A DNA stretch of 64,000 bases from Meloidogyne chitwoodi (taxonomy: Eukaryota; Nematoda; Chromadorea; Rhabditida; Meloidogynidae): NCBI GenBank assembly GCA_015183035.1, contig JACZZP010000013.1:682001-746000 (forward strand), in the 5' to 3' direction. Below, piece by piece: positions 11,067 to 20,823 of the stretch. A program made the position numbers and the translations under genes. Under the pieces are notes generated by a model that had not been told where the DNA came from, did no database searches, and was given only the letters and a program-made list of their open reading frames with translations. The stretch's first letter is position 1. Each line of letters starts with the position of its first letter.

Positions 11067-14000
11067 ATGTACAATTTTTTATTATTAAAAAATAAAAAAT
11101 ATAAAAATCCCTTGAAAATTTTTAATTTGGAAAGGAACCGAAGTTTATTTAATTTTAATAGACAAATTATTATTTTATTAATTGGAAAGGTAAATTTTTA
11201 ATTGAAAATATTAATATCTTTTAAATCAGAATTTTTCAGAATAATTATCAGAATTTTTCAGAATAATTATTCAGAATTTTTCAGAATCTTTTCCCTTATA
11301 ATTTTCTTTCTTTTTAGATTTTTTTCTGTTTATCAGAAGAAACAACAAAAATATTAGAAGAATATGAAAATTGTAAAAATCAATTAAGTTTTGGAGAATT
11401 AAATGGAACATCAATTTGTGATTCTAATGGAAAATTAAAACAAACAGATTATTTTCAATTAGAAAATTTATTAAAAGATTTAGAAAAAAATATTTCTTGT
11501 CAATGTTCTTTAGGATGTGAAAGAGAAAATAATAAAAATAATAATAATTTTAAAGTATTTTTTAACTTAATTTAATTAATTTATTTAAAAAAGCCTTTAT
11601 TAATTTTAACAAATTCTGAATCTGTTGAACAATCTGGAGGTGAAAATAAATTAAATGAAATAAGTAAACAAATATGGGAAAAAGCACAAATTGGTGATAA
11701 TAAATGTGACAATAATGGAATGTTATTAATTTATATAAGAGACAAAAAAAATGTAAAAATTAAATTTAAAATTTAAATCTAATTTTAAAATCAAATTCTT
11801 ATAATTTTATAAAAGAATTTTTTTTTAATTTTTTAATAAATTATTTTCTTTAATTAATAATTTTAAAATTAATTATTCCCAATTTTTTTATTATTTAAAT
11901 AAATTAATTTTCATAATTATCGGAAATATTTTAACAAAAAAATATGTACAATTTATAATTAATTTAATAATTATAAAACCACCCAATCTGTTTATTAATT
12001 TAACAAAACCTGTTTTTTCGTTCCAAAAGATTTACCGTTTATTTAACTGAAAAAATAATAATTTAAATAATTAATAAAAAAATTAATAAAAAAAATTTAT
12101 TATAAAGGAACGCGTCACTAAAAAAATAAAATAAATATTTTTAAAAATTCACCTCATTGTGTCCCCTAATAATAATTTAAATTATTTTTTAATTTATTTA
12201 AATTAATTTTAAATAATTAATTTTAGTTAGGAGTATATCAAGGACATAATAAACCATTTAAAATATTTTCAAATAAAGATATTGCTAATTTACATGATTT
12301 GGCTATTCAAAATAATACTGTATTAAATAATAATAATGAAGAAAAAGAAAAACAATCAGCAGAAGCTTCTTCTTTTTCTTCTTCTGTTGAACAATCTGAT
12401 TGGAATTGGGTGGTTAGAAATTAATTAATTTTAATTAAAAATTTAGTTTAAAAAATATTTTTATTTTTTTATTTAATTAAAAAAAAATTAATTTAATTTT
12501 TTAACAAAAGAAAAATTAAATTAAAATTAAAAAATAAAATATTATTTAGTAACAACTTGGGGTCCCAAAATACAAAAATAAAAAAAAATTAAAAAAAGTT
12601 TAGAGATTCTATTAACATTTTTATATATTAACCATAAAAAAGCGGAAAAAATAAAACTAATTTTTATTATAATTTTAAATTAATTTTTAAATTAAATTTA
12701 AGCCAGTTATTGGTCTAACAATTGCCTTAGCTTTGACTTTTCTTGTTTTATTTATTATTTTATGTCTTTTATTGGCTAAATGTTTTAGTTTTTGTTGTTC
12801 TAAAAATAAAAGAAATAAAAGAAAACATTTATCAACAAAATATTATATTAATCCTTTGATGCCACCATCTAATGGAGGACATTATAAACCTGTTGAACCA
12901 ATTTATATTGTTACACCAACTGGAAGGTTATTTTTATTTATTTAAAAAAGAGTGAAAATATAATTAATTAATATTTTTTAAATAATTTTTAAAAATAAAT
13001 TATAGAAGGGATAGGGGACGGTTCAGAGTCGGCCGATCAGAATAGTCGGTTGTTTTTGGCCATAACTTTTTTATTTCTTAACCGATCTGAACAGTTCTTT
13101 TATTAATCGAAAGCATCCGATAAGTGGATTAATTTAACCAATTGGACCGATCCAATCAGATCACTCAACAAAAAGTTATAGAGCTATAAAAGTGGAAAAT
13201 CGTGATTTTCGCGTTTTTCGTGAATAACATTTTATTAAATCAACTGATCTGATCGGTCTAATTAGTGAAAAGATTCCACTTTTCGAGCTCTTTCGAATGA
13301 CATAAAAATTATTTGAAAAGGTTTAAAAAGAAAAAAGTTATACGAGCTACTCTGAATCGTCCTTTACCATAACAATTTCATTTACTTTTTTATTTTTTAA
13401 ATAAATTAATTTAAGTCTATTAATATAACATTTAAATAATTCTTCATTTATTAATTAAAATAAAATAATTATTAAATTTAATTTTAAAGTGAAGAAGTAA
13501 TTGGTGGTGGAGGAATACCTTCAACAACCTCTATTTATGGAACAGTTAGTAATGGACATCATCATTTTAATAGACAAATACCTCCTTTTCATCATAATCA
13601 AATAATTCCAGCACCAACACATCCATTTAGTGGTCGTCCATCTCCAATAATACCTTCTCCTTTAATTAATCAACAACAACAATATTCACGTTCAATGACA
13701 CCTTTATCTACTTATAGAATTAATAAAAAAGGAGAAAATGATAGAAATATTAAAACTAATAGTTTAATACAGTCATCTATGCAAAGCACTCCTGAAGCTA
13801 ATAAAAGGGATAAAGTAAGGTTTTTTAATTAAAAAATAGAAAAATTAAAATAAAAAGATACAAAATTAATTTTTATTTAATAAAAAGGGGAAGAATTATA
13901 AAAATATTAGAAGAAAAAAAAGACGGGAAAATTTAATTTAAAAAATTATTTATTTTTAAGCCTAGTATATTTAAATTAGCATTTTTTATTGTTCGATACT

Positions 14001-14459
14001 TATTTTAGAGACTTGTACATTTCGTCGAACAAAATTGCACGACATTTCGCCTCTACGGCAAAAAAACTACATTTCGTTTACACGAGCCCACTATTTTTTG
14101 TTTGGACTAAATGTCGTGCAATTTCTTTCGACGAAATGTCTGGACACGTTATTTTATGGTTAAAATATTTTTAGAATTTATTTATTTAAAATTAAAAAAA
14201 TTTATTTTTAAATTTAATTTTTAAAAATTAAAAGATTGTAAATCGTACAATGACTGTACCAGTAACAAATAATAATAATAAAAATATATTTCAACAACAA
14301 CAAAATAATCAAATTGAGAAAGATGAACAAATAAATACTTCATCTCCTCCTCCACTTCCTCCACATCATCCATCTCTAATTAATTCTCAAAATATATTAC
14401 CATTTTTAGATCCTTGGAGAAAACAAGAAGTACAAACAAGAGAACAATTTATTGGATAA
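11067..14459 (+). CDS. MOLO-1-like single-pass membrane protein (TPM-type ectodomain)
   Basis: Seven exons keep frame exactly: 11067-11189, 11318-11554, 11594-11752, 12227-12412, 12703-12926, 13490-13814 and 14235-14459, for 492 aa. A hydrophobic signal segment (RQIIILLIG) spans the first junction. The ectodomain has SICDSNGKLKQTDYFQLENL, a CQC pair, KPLLILTNSE, then IWEKAQIGDNKCDNNGMLLI and YIRDKKN, ending in FSNKDIANLHDL. This layout matches the extracellular TPM domain of the C. elegans MOLO-1 (modulator of levamisole receptor) family. A transmembrane helix VIGLTIALALTFLVLFIILC and a cysteine-rich juxtamembrane patch follow. The cytosolic tail is rich in Pro, His, Gln and Asn. MOLO-1 is an auxiliary subunit of levamisole-sensitive acetylcholine receptors; whether this paralogue has that role is inference. 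Introns 5 and 6 each carry a MITE. Confidence 0.6.
11226..11292. repeat. TCAGAAT-type tandem repeat in intron
   Basis: About three imperfect copies of a 20-22 bp unit containing TCAGAATTTTTCAGAATAAT lie in intron 1 of the MOLO-1-like gene. The core TCAGAAT also recurs in the ESRP introns at 58.0-58.2 kb and 59.5-59.8 kb. Confidence 0.6.
13012..13366. mobile_element. Terminal-inverted-repeat element in intron 5
   Basis: The left end TAGGGGACGGTTCAGAGT and the right end ACTCTGAATCGTCCTTTA are inverted repeats with a few mismatches. The inside is not A/T-only and includes TTGGCCATAACTTTTTTA and a partly matching AAAAAAGTTATACGAGC. A TA dinucleotide at both ends could be the target duplication. 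It has no ORF. It lies wholly within intron 5 of the MOLO-1-like gene. Confidence 0.55.
14008..14155. mobile_element. MITE family A, copy 3
   Basis: The best-preserved copy: GAGACTTGTACATTTCGTCG at the left, CGACGAAATGTCTGGACACG at the right. The flanks CTTATTTT (13999-14006) and GTTATTTT (14148-14155) match at 7 of 8 bases, as expected for an 8-bp target-site duplication. It sits in intron 6 of the MOLO-1-like gene. Confidence 0.82.
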
Positions 14460-14957
14460 ATTTAAATTGAGAAAATTTTATTATTGTGATAGAAATGAGA
14501 GATATTTTTTAATGTTTTTTTATTTAAAAAATTTGAAAAAAAATCTAAAAGTATTAGTGGAATATTTTAAAGTAGAAGTCCAAAGTTTTAAAAGCACATT
14601 TTTTGTAAAAGGAAAACTTAGCTGTGGTTTAGTGGTTGTGTGTTGGATTTGAAAAGCATCGAGGAAATTCTAGCAAAAAATGTTTCAACGATTAATTAAA
14701 TAAAAAAATCAAGAAAAAGATAGCCTTCGATAAAAATATTAACATCTCACAAAAATTTCTAACGAAAAGAGTAACCTAAAAAATATAAACAAAACACTCA
14801 ACAATATTTATTTATTTATTACAATACAAAAATATTTACATTATATCACACAAGAAATAGGTACAATAAGAATCACACAAGAATATTGGGGGAAATTACA
14901 TACAATTATATATTTATGAGAGGGGGGGATCTATCACTGGCATCATCTGACTGCCGC
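14460..14957. other. Convergent 3' region of MOLO-1-like and MSP genes
   Basis: Contains the 3' UTR of the MOLO-1-like gene on the left. From about 14745 it contains the 3' UTR of the minus-strand MSP gene. Compared with the plus-strand MSP gene, this 3' UTR has an extra partial duplication of a CTTGTGTGAT-containing segment. A weak tRNA-Ser-like relic lies near 14621. Confidence 0.6.
14621..14675 (+). pseudogene. Possible tRNA-Ser-like relic
   Basis: GCTGTGGTTTAGTGGTTGTG followed by GTTGGATTTGAAAA resembles the 5' half and anticodon arm of a tRNA-Ser(TGA). No 3' anticodon strand, T-arm or acceptor strand can be matched. It may be a decayed tRNA or SINE head. Weak. Confidence 0.25.
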
Positions 14958-15393
14958 TTACATGTTGTACTCGATTGGAAGGTTCTTTCGGCGCTCCATC
15001 CCGTCTCCCTGGAACCACTCGCAGTAGAACTGCTTAGCTGCTCCCTCCGGTGTGTTGGTCCATAGGACCACAATCTTATCACAAGATGTGGCCCTGTAGG
15101 CGCCATCGCATGTGATGGCGATGTTGATGGCCTCCTTCGGGTTGAGAACAGCGCTGGGCGGGTCCAGATTCAGACGGCGAGGGTTGGTCCGCTTGAAGGT
15201 CAAGCCGATACGATGACCACCAGAGTTGATCACCTTTAATTTAAAAAAGAAATAATTATTAATAATGGTTATATTTAATTAAATAAAATAAATTCACCTT
15301 CATGTAATAGGTGAGATTGCCATCGAACGGAGCGTTGAAGATCACCTTCACGGCAGGCATAGTTTTGATGTCGCCGGATGGAACAGATGCCAT
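14958..15393 (-). CDS. Major sperm protein (MSP), copy 1
   Basis: A nematode-specific cytoskeletal protein that drives crawling of amoeboid sperm and signals oocyte maturation. Two exons (15393-15298, 32 codons; 15233-14958) give 123 aa. It starts [20 protein letters not shown], continues [20 protein letters not shown] and [20 protein letters not shown], and ends [18 protein letters not shown]. The immunoglobulin-like MSP fold residues are present. The protein is about four residues shorter than the usual 127 because of a reduced loop after the CD motif ([14 protein letters not shown]). Base composition and codon use are far more GC-rich than the neighbours, typical of strongly expressed genes. 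Changes relative to copy 2 include ME for MV near the C-terminus and FYCEW for FRREW. Confidence 0.95.
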
Positions 15394-15595
15394 CGTTGAG
15401 AAGAGTTGTTTTGTTGATGTTGTTGATTGGAGTTGAAGAAAGCTGGTTGATGATGAGTGAGTAATTAATCAGGTTTTTATACCAAAAAAAGTTCTAGAAC
15501 AGGAGAACTATAAAAACTTGCTCAAATGTCCATTCATCATCAACCAGCTTTACTACCTCTACACAACAACATCAACAAAACAACCGTTCTAAAAG
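15394..15595. promoter_or_regulatory. Bidirectional MSP promoter with two TATA boxes
   Basis: A 202-bp gap between the two MSP start codons. TATAAAAA-type boxes occur in both orientations: TTTTTATA at 15474-15481 (minus-strand TATAAAAA) and TATAAAA at about 15509-15515 for the plus strand. They are arranged nearly symmetrically around AGTTCTAGAACAGGAGAACT. Each start follows a C/A-rich leader. Known MSP promoters are germline specific; the sequence alone shows only the TATA pair. Confidence 0.65.
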
Positions 15596-16025
15596 ATGGC
15601 ATCTGTTCCACCCGGCGACATCAAAACTATGCCTGCCGTGAAGGTGATCTTCAACGTTCCGTTCGATGGCAATCTCACCTATTACATGAAGGTGAATTTA
15701 TTTTATTAAATATAACCACTATTAATAATTATTTCTTTTTTAATTAAAGGTCATCAACTCTGGTGGTCATCGTATCGGTTTCGCCTTCAAGACTACCAAC
15801 CCTCGCCGTCTGAACATGGACCCGCCAAATGGTGTTCTCGACCCGAAGGAGTCCATCAACATCGCCATCTCTTGTGATGGCTCCTTCAGAGCCACATCTG
15901 TTGATAAAGTGGCGGTCCTATGGACCCGAACACCGGAGGGAGCAGCTAAGCAATTCCGCCGCGAATGGTTCCAGGGAGACGGGATGGTGCGCCGAAAGAA
16001 CCTTCCAATCGAGTACAACATGTAA
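15596..16025 (+). CDS. Major sperm protein (MSP), copy 2
   Basis: Two exons (15596-15691 and 15750-16025) give 123 aa. The protein starts [20 protein letters not shown], then [60 protein letters not shown], ending [11 protein letters not shown]. This copy is closer to the family consensus than copy 1 ([24 protein letters not shown]). The EYNM end is shared with tylenchid plant-parasite MSPs. The intron is at the same codon in both copies, with GTGAATTTA donors. A polyadenylation signal AATAAATAAATAA lies near 16134. It is GC-rich against the surroundings. Confidence 0.96.
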
Positions 16026-16585
16026 GCGGCAGTCAGATGATGCCAAAACGTGATAGGATTCCCTCATAAATATAATTGTATGTAATTTCCCCCAATTTTC
16101 TTGTGTGATATTATGTAAATATTTTTGTATTGTAATAAATAAATAATTGTTGCTGTGTTTTTTTATATTTTTTAGGTTACTCTTTCTTACGGAATTTTTA
16201 TTGAGATTGTCTGATTTTTATGTTAAATTGTTTTTTTCACTACTTTCCTTCCATTCTTTATTTTTTGTTCATCTTGAAACTTGTAATATTAGTTTTTCTA
16301 TTCAGAAAAATTTTGAAAAAATTCTGAAATTATATAAAATATTCTGATTACTCTTTTTAACAGGATTGATTGACTTTTTATAAATCCATTTATTTTCGTT
16401 CATTATTCTGTAGATCATCGTTTAATGACGTCATTCTTCTGCTTTTTGTAAACTCAGTTATTTTAAATTATTAGATTTGTTTTTATTAATTAAAAAATAT
16501 ATAAAATTAAAGTAAGCTAAAGTTTTTGTAATTATTTTAATTAAGAAAATATTTAAATAATTCATTAAATAGATAATTTATTAAT
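16026..16585. other. Convergent spacer between MSP copy 2 and frataxin
   Basis: The left 170 bp is MSP 3' UTR and the end of the inverted duplication. The rest is AT-rich with no credible ORF or repeat beyond short TTCAGAAAAATTTTGAAAAA-like imperfect palindromes near 16.3 kb. Confidence 0.6.
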
Positions 16586-17306
16586 TCAAATTAAATTTCT
16601 GAGCAAAATTTTATCTGTTTTGTAAATTTCTCTAAATTCTTTTTCAAGTAATTCATGTAAACTAACACCATCATGTTTATATATCCAATGATATGAATCA
16701 CCTAAAAATTTAATTAAAAAAAAAAGATGAATAAAAAATAAAACTTACTTAAATCATATCTTTTAGGCCCAGAAAGTGGAGAAGAAAGCCAAATTTGTTT
16801 GTTTGGTGTTTGTTTATTTATAACATATGTACCAATATTTGGGCCAATATGTGCTTAAAGAAATAGTTTTTAAAAATATTTTTAATTTACCTGTAAGCAC
16901 TCCCATTGAATAAGAAATATCATAAGACTGAATTTTATAAATTAAAAAGGAAAAGCTTTAAAATAAATTAAAAAATTAATTTTTTACTGTGTCAGTTTTC
17001 AGCTTCTCGGGTAACTCATCCAAGAATTCAGTAAGTCCATTTAATGTCTCTTCCGCTCTCTTATCATATTCTGCTTCAGTCCATTGCTGTGTAAATGTGC
17101 AAAATGTTGTTCCTTGAAATTGAAAAATAATTTAAAATATTTTTAATTCTCAAAATTAAAACTCTCGGGCCAAAAAATCCAACTCTTAACCCTTGGTCAA
17201 CAAAGGAATTCTAAAATTATTATATACCTTGCGATTTATTGAAAGAGAATATCAATGTTGAATAAATGCTGCTTCTATTAACAAGAAAGTTTCTAGCAAT
17301 ATTCAT
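16586..17306 (-). CDS. frh-1: Frataxin, mitochondrial
   Basis: A mitochondrial matrix protein that accelerates sulfur transfer in iron-sulfur cluster assembly (NFS1-ISCU complex). Start [20 protein letters not shown] at 17306, with Arg/Ser/Asn-rich residues typical of a transit peptide. Later exons give [20 protein letters not shown] with an acidic helix-1 face, then [12 protein letters not shown]. The family signature follows: [20 protein letters not shown] then [22 protein letters not shown]. About 155 aa and four to five exons. The conserved [11 protein letters not shown] sheet is intact, so the gene is probably functional. It is the downstream partner of MRPL13, whose stop lies 156 bp before this start. 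Confidence 0.95.
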
Positions 17307-17462
17307 CTTATTTTTCTACTCTTTTAAATTAATAAATTAAATATTTTAAATTATTTATATAAAATTTTTAATAAATTATAAATTTATAAAAAACAAATTA
17401 AAAAATAGAAAAAAACTCAAATTTATTTTTTACTAAAAACAAAGAAAAATATTTTTCAACTC

Positions 17463-18420
17463 TTAATCATTTCTATCCCAAATATATTCTCCTCTTTTTA
17501 AACGTGGATGATCCTCCCAAACTTCTGGTTCAATTTGCTGTCTCCATTCATCAAGAAAATCGGCTGGTGGTTTAAATACACGAGGAAATGCTGCACGCTC
17601 TTCATCTGTATATTCCGTTGATTTTTTTGGAACTTTTTGAACTTGACGAAGCTGGAAAAATAAATTTAAAAGTAATTAATCAGCAATTTTTTGCATTTAA
17701 GAATTTTAAACAAAGACAAACTGAACTAATTAATTTTTTGACTTTTAAAAAATTTATTTAATTAAACCTGATTGCTAATATTTTTCCGAATAATTTCTGG
17801 CATCTCATCATCAGGTAATAAATGCAATCGTTCACTATACATTCTCTGCTGAATATGATTTTGATTGAGAAAAGTTAATTCTCGACCAGTACAAATCCAA
17901 ACAACACGACAAGGATCATATTCATGAATTTGATAAGCAGGGATGTCAGCTTTGCTTCTTGGGCGCATCTAAAAATATTTAATATTTTCTGACCATTTTT
18001 TATCTCTAAAGTTAAAAACAAACAAACTCTATCAAAATAAAAGCGTGTATGTTTCCAATCAAATGCATGCATGCTAACTTGACGACAATTCAAAACAACA
18101 ACATGATCTCCACAATCAGTATGAGGATGCCAGATTGGTTTATGCATTCCACTTAAATGTTTGGCTACTTTACGTGCAAGTTTCCAAACATCTTGACGGT
18201 CAGCATCGATTACGTGCCTTAAAATTAGATTTTTTTGTTAAATTATTCCTAATATTATTTTATACTAAAAGTTTTAAAATTTCAAAGCACTCAAAAATAA
18301 TGTAGATAACTTAAAACAAAAAAAATGAAACCATTGTCTCGAAAAAAGTTGCCATTGTCTCACACGCTCAGCTCGCGAAGTAAAAGATTTTGACACAGAA
18401 GGAAGAAGTTTTGCAGCCAT
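17463..18420 (-). CDS. mrpl-13: Mitochondrial ribosomal protein L13 (uL13m)
   Basis: A structural protein of the mitochondrial large subunit. It starts MAAKLLPSVSKSFTSRAERV at 18420 and exon 1 ends VRQW. The next exon reads HVIDADRQDVWKLARKVAKH then LSGMHKPIWHPHTDCGDHVV and VLNCRQVSMHAFDWKHTRFY. Then come YDPCRVVWICTGRELTFLNQ, MYSERLHLLPDDEMPEIIRK and a C-terminal YTDEERAAFPRVFKPPADFL. It matches human MRPL13 motif for motif (HKPVYHALSDCGDHVV, MMERLHLFPDE, AFPRLWTPPEDY), with a nematode-specific C-terminal extension (EWRQQIEPEVWEDHPRLKRG). About 215 aa and four exons. It is the first gene of a likely two-gene operon with frataxin. Confidence 0.94.
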
Positions 18421-19085
18421 TTTTATTTTCTTTAAAAAAATATTAAAAAGTAAATGAATTCGAATAATTCAAAGGAACAAATAAATCACAATTTAGGTTG
18501 AACCATCACTTTAGTGCCTGATGTGCAGCTTACTCTTTTAATCTACTTAAACCTAAAGGGACCTGTACATTTCGTCGAACAAAATTGCACGACATTTCGC
18601 CTTTATGGCAAAAAAACTACATTTCGTTTAAACGAGCCCACGATTTTTTGCCGTTGGGACGAAATGTCTGGAAGCCGTCTTAAACCTAAACCTTGTGTTT
18701 GCGACAAAACGTCATGGACAAAATGTCATAAGGCGACAAAATGCCTACCAATTTTCTCGGAAAACGTTTTTTGACATTCGACTTTTTAGAGAACTTTTAT
18801 ATCCGTTCGATAACTCTTTAAAAAAAGTTAATTAAAAAATCGACATTATTTCTCTTTTAGGTATAATTAAGTTAAAAAAACAAATAGATTGAAATACTCA
18901 ATATTTTAAATTTTATTAAATATTAAGGTAATCTTTCATTTATATAAATCTAAAGTTGTATTTAATTAACTAGTATTAAAAATATTAAAAAAAAAATTAT
19001 TTGACTATATGTATATCACAATAAATTGAGCAATCTAAAATGAGGGAATGAATCATCAAATATTTTTTTAAATTTCTATTCTCAA
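18421..19085. other. Spacer upstream of MRPL13
   Basis: 665 bp between SLC25A44-type and MRPL13 genes on the same strand. It contains a truncated family-A MITE (18558-18672) followed by GACAAAACGTC/GACAAAATGTC/GACAAAATGCC near-repeats at 18.70-18.75 kb. This gap is longer than those inside the proposed operons and probably holds the MRPL13 promoter. The open frame across the MITE is not a gene. Confidence 0.6.
18558..18672. mobile_element. MITE family A, copy 4 (right arm deleted)
   Basis: GGGACCTGTACATTTCGTCG through the centre TTTATGGCAAAAAAACTACA to GCCGTTGGGACGAAATGTCT. The segment between the two right-arm GACGAAATGT motifs (CGTGCAATTTCTTT-type) is missing, consistent with deletion by recombination between short repeats. 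Confidence 0.75.
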
Positions 19086-20670
19086 TTACCAAACAATAGA
19101 ATTTTTATATTCAGGCAAAACACAAAGACGTTTAATTGCTTCATAACCAGTAATAATACAAAAGCTTTGAAGACCTAAATTATTATTTTATTTTAAAATA
19201 AATAAATTTTTGAAAAAAATATCTAATAATATACCATTATTAATCATACGGGGAGCCAATCCTTTAGTAAACACATTTCTTCCTTCTTCTGAGTAAAGTT
19301 GTCTTATAGTTTCAATATAACCTGTTCTGTGCACCTAAATATATATTTAAATATTTTTCAAAATTTAAAATAATTATTGTGAAATCTCAAAAACAATGTT
19401 TTTGTTCAGAACAAAATTATTATTTTTTATCATAAAAATAAATAAAAAAAATAACCTGTATCCTAATTCGCAAAATTTCCAAGCAGTTAGTACAAAAAGC
19501 TGCTGTAGTACCTCCTAATGCCCCAGAAATTGATTGAAGTGCTAGAAGAGAATGAAATCTTTCAATTGAATCCTCATCATCATCTTTAGATTTAAAGCCA
19601 AATTTTTGCTTAAAAAAGCCTAACCAAGTATAATAAGCTGACCAAAAACACATTGAATGGGGTAAATAAAGAAGTAAAGAGGAGAAAAATCCTCTAAAAT
19701 TTATAACATTAATAAAATTTTAACTTTTAAAAAAACCTGTAAAATCCAACAATTCCATCAGCTTTATGAACAGCTCTAGCTACTCTTAAACCCAAAAGTG
19801 AAGAGACAAAATAATTTCTACTACTACTTGCAATATTTTTATGGCCATCTGTGCTTAATAAATTAATAATTGCTGCCTTGTTTAAACTGCTCCCAAGAAA
19901 TTGTTTTGGATTATTATAAATCATCATATGTTGACTAAAAATTTTATAAATTAAATTTTTAAAGTCAAAATATAATATTTTGAAAAAAGATTAAAATAAA
20001 ATTATAACCTGACTACATCTGTTGGAACAAAAATAAATTGTGCAGAAATTGAAGCAATTCCACCTGAATTAATCAATTAGAAAAACAAAACCACAAAAAT
20101 ATAAAAAGTATTTTTAAACCTGCCAAAGCTGAAACTAATAATGGCGACTCAATATTCGCTTTTAAATGAAGCACACTTCGAGCTTTTTCGTAAATTGTTG
20201 AATAAATACAACTTGCTCCAATTTGTGGAAGTGTTATCCAAAACCCCTTAAAAATATAATTAAAATAAATTTTTAAAATTTTAACCCTATAAAGAGCTGA
20301 AAATCCTTCTTTCTTATAAACAGTAGAAAAAGCATGGCGCATTCCATTATAAACATTATTTTGTCTTTGCAACTGCAATCTAGACTTGACAAGATTTAAA
20401 GGATAAAATAATGCCCGAACAGTAGAAGAAGCAACGAATGCCTTTTAATTTTTTAAAAATAATAAAAATTTAATAAAGAAACAAACTAATGGATAAAATT
20501 TGTACAAATCCATGTGATGCCATTCAATAATATGAAGCTTTTGATCATTTTGTGCTGTTTAAAATAAAAATTTATCCGATAATTAAAAATTAATAAAATA
20601 TTTTATAAAAATTACTTGGACGCCCAGTTCGTTCATCATAAAATTGTGAACTAGATGAAGCAGCCAGCAT
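19086..20670 (-). CDS. SLC25A44: Mitochondrial carrier, SLC25A44 type
   Basis: A six-helix inner-membrane carrier. Vertebrate SLC25A44 imports branched-chain amino acids into mitochondria; the substrate here is inferred. It starts MLAASSSSQFYDERTGRP at 20670, then KLHIIEWHHMDLYKFYP, very close to the vertebrate IIEWEHLDKKKFY. Signature 1 is YPLNLVKSRLQLQ with GFSALYRGFWIT; signature 2 is VPTDVVSQHMM with GIVGFYRGFFSSLLLYLPHS. Signature 3 is degenerate: NCLEILRIRIQVH, with Cys replacing the usual helix-kinking Pro. The C-terminus is ITGYEAIKRLCVLPEYKNSI then VW, again matching SLC25A44. About 375 aa and eight to nine exons. It lies 153 bp downstream of RPT5 on the same strand, which suggests an operon. 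Confidence 0.9.
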
Positions 20671-20823
20671 CTCAAAGGAAAATAATTAAATTAAAAATTT
20701 TGTAAAAATATCAAAAAGATATCATCGTTTTCATGGCTTTTAACCAAAAAAACAAACATTTAAAGATACTTTTTATTAGAAAACATTTAAAAAATGTTAT
20801 TTTAATAGTTTAACAAAGATATA

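Larger units (their letters stand above)
14745..16200. repeat. Large inverted duplication carrying two MSP genes
   Basis: Homology between the two arms covers more than the coding exons. It includes the 5' UTRs (both contain ATCATCAACCAGCTTT and ACAACATCAACAAAACAAC), the single intron at the same position, and the 3' UTRs through GTATTGTAATAAATAAATA to a shared TTTTTAGGTTACTCTTT at the outer edges (about 14757 and 16190). The arms are about 650 bp with a short unique centre. This is a tail-to-tail-ended, head-to-head gene duplication. Confidence 0.85.

Noticed and set aside
14906..15233. Second-frame ORFs over the MSP genes
   Set aside because: Shadow frames of the GC-rich MSP exons.
18514..18774. 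86-aa plus-strand ORF
   Set aside because: It runs through the truncated family-A MITE and lacks any protein similarity.
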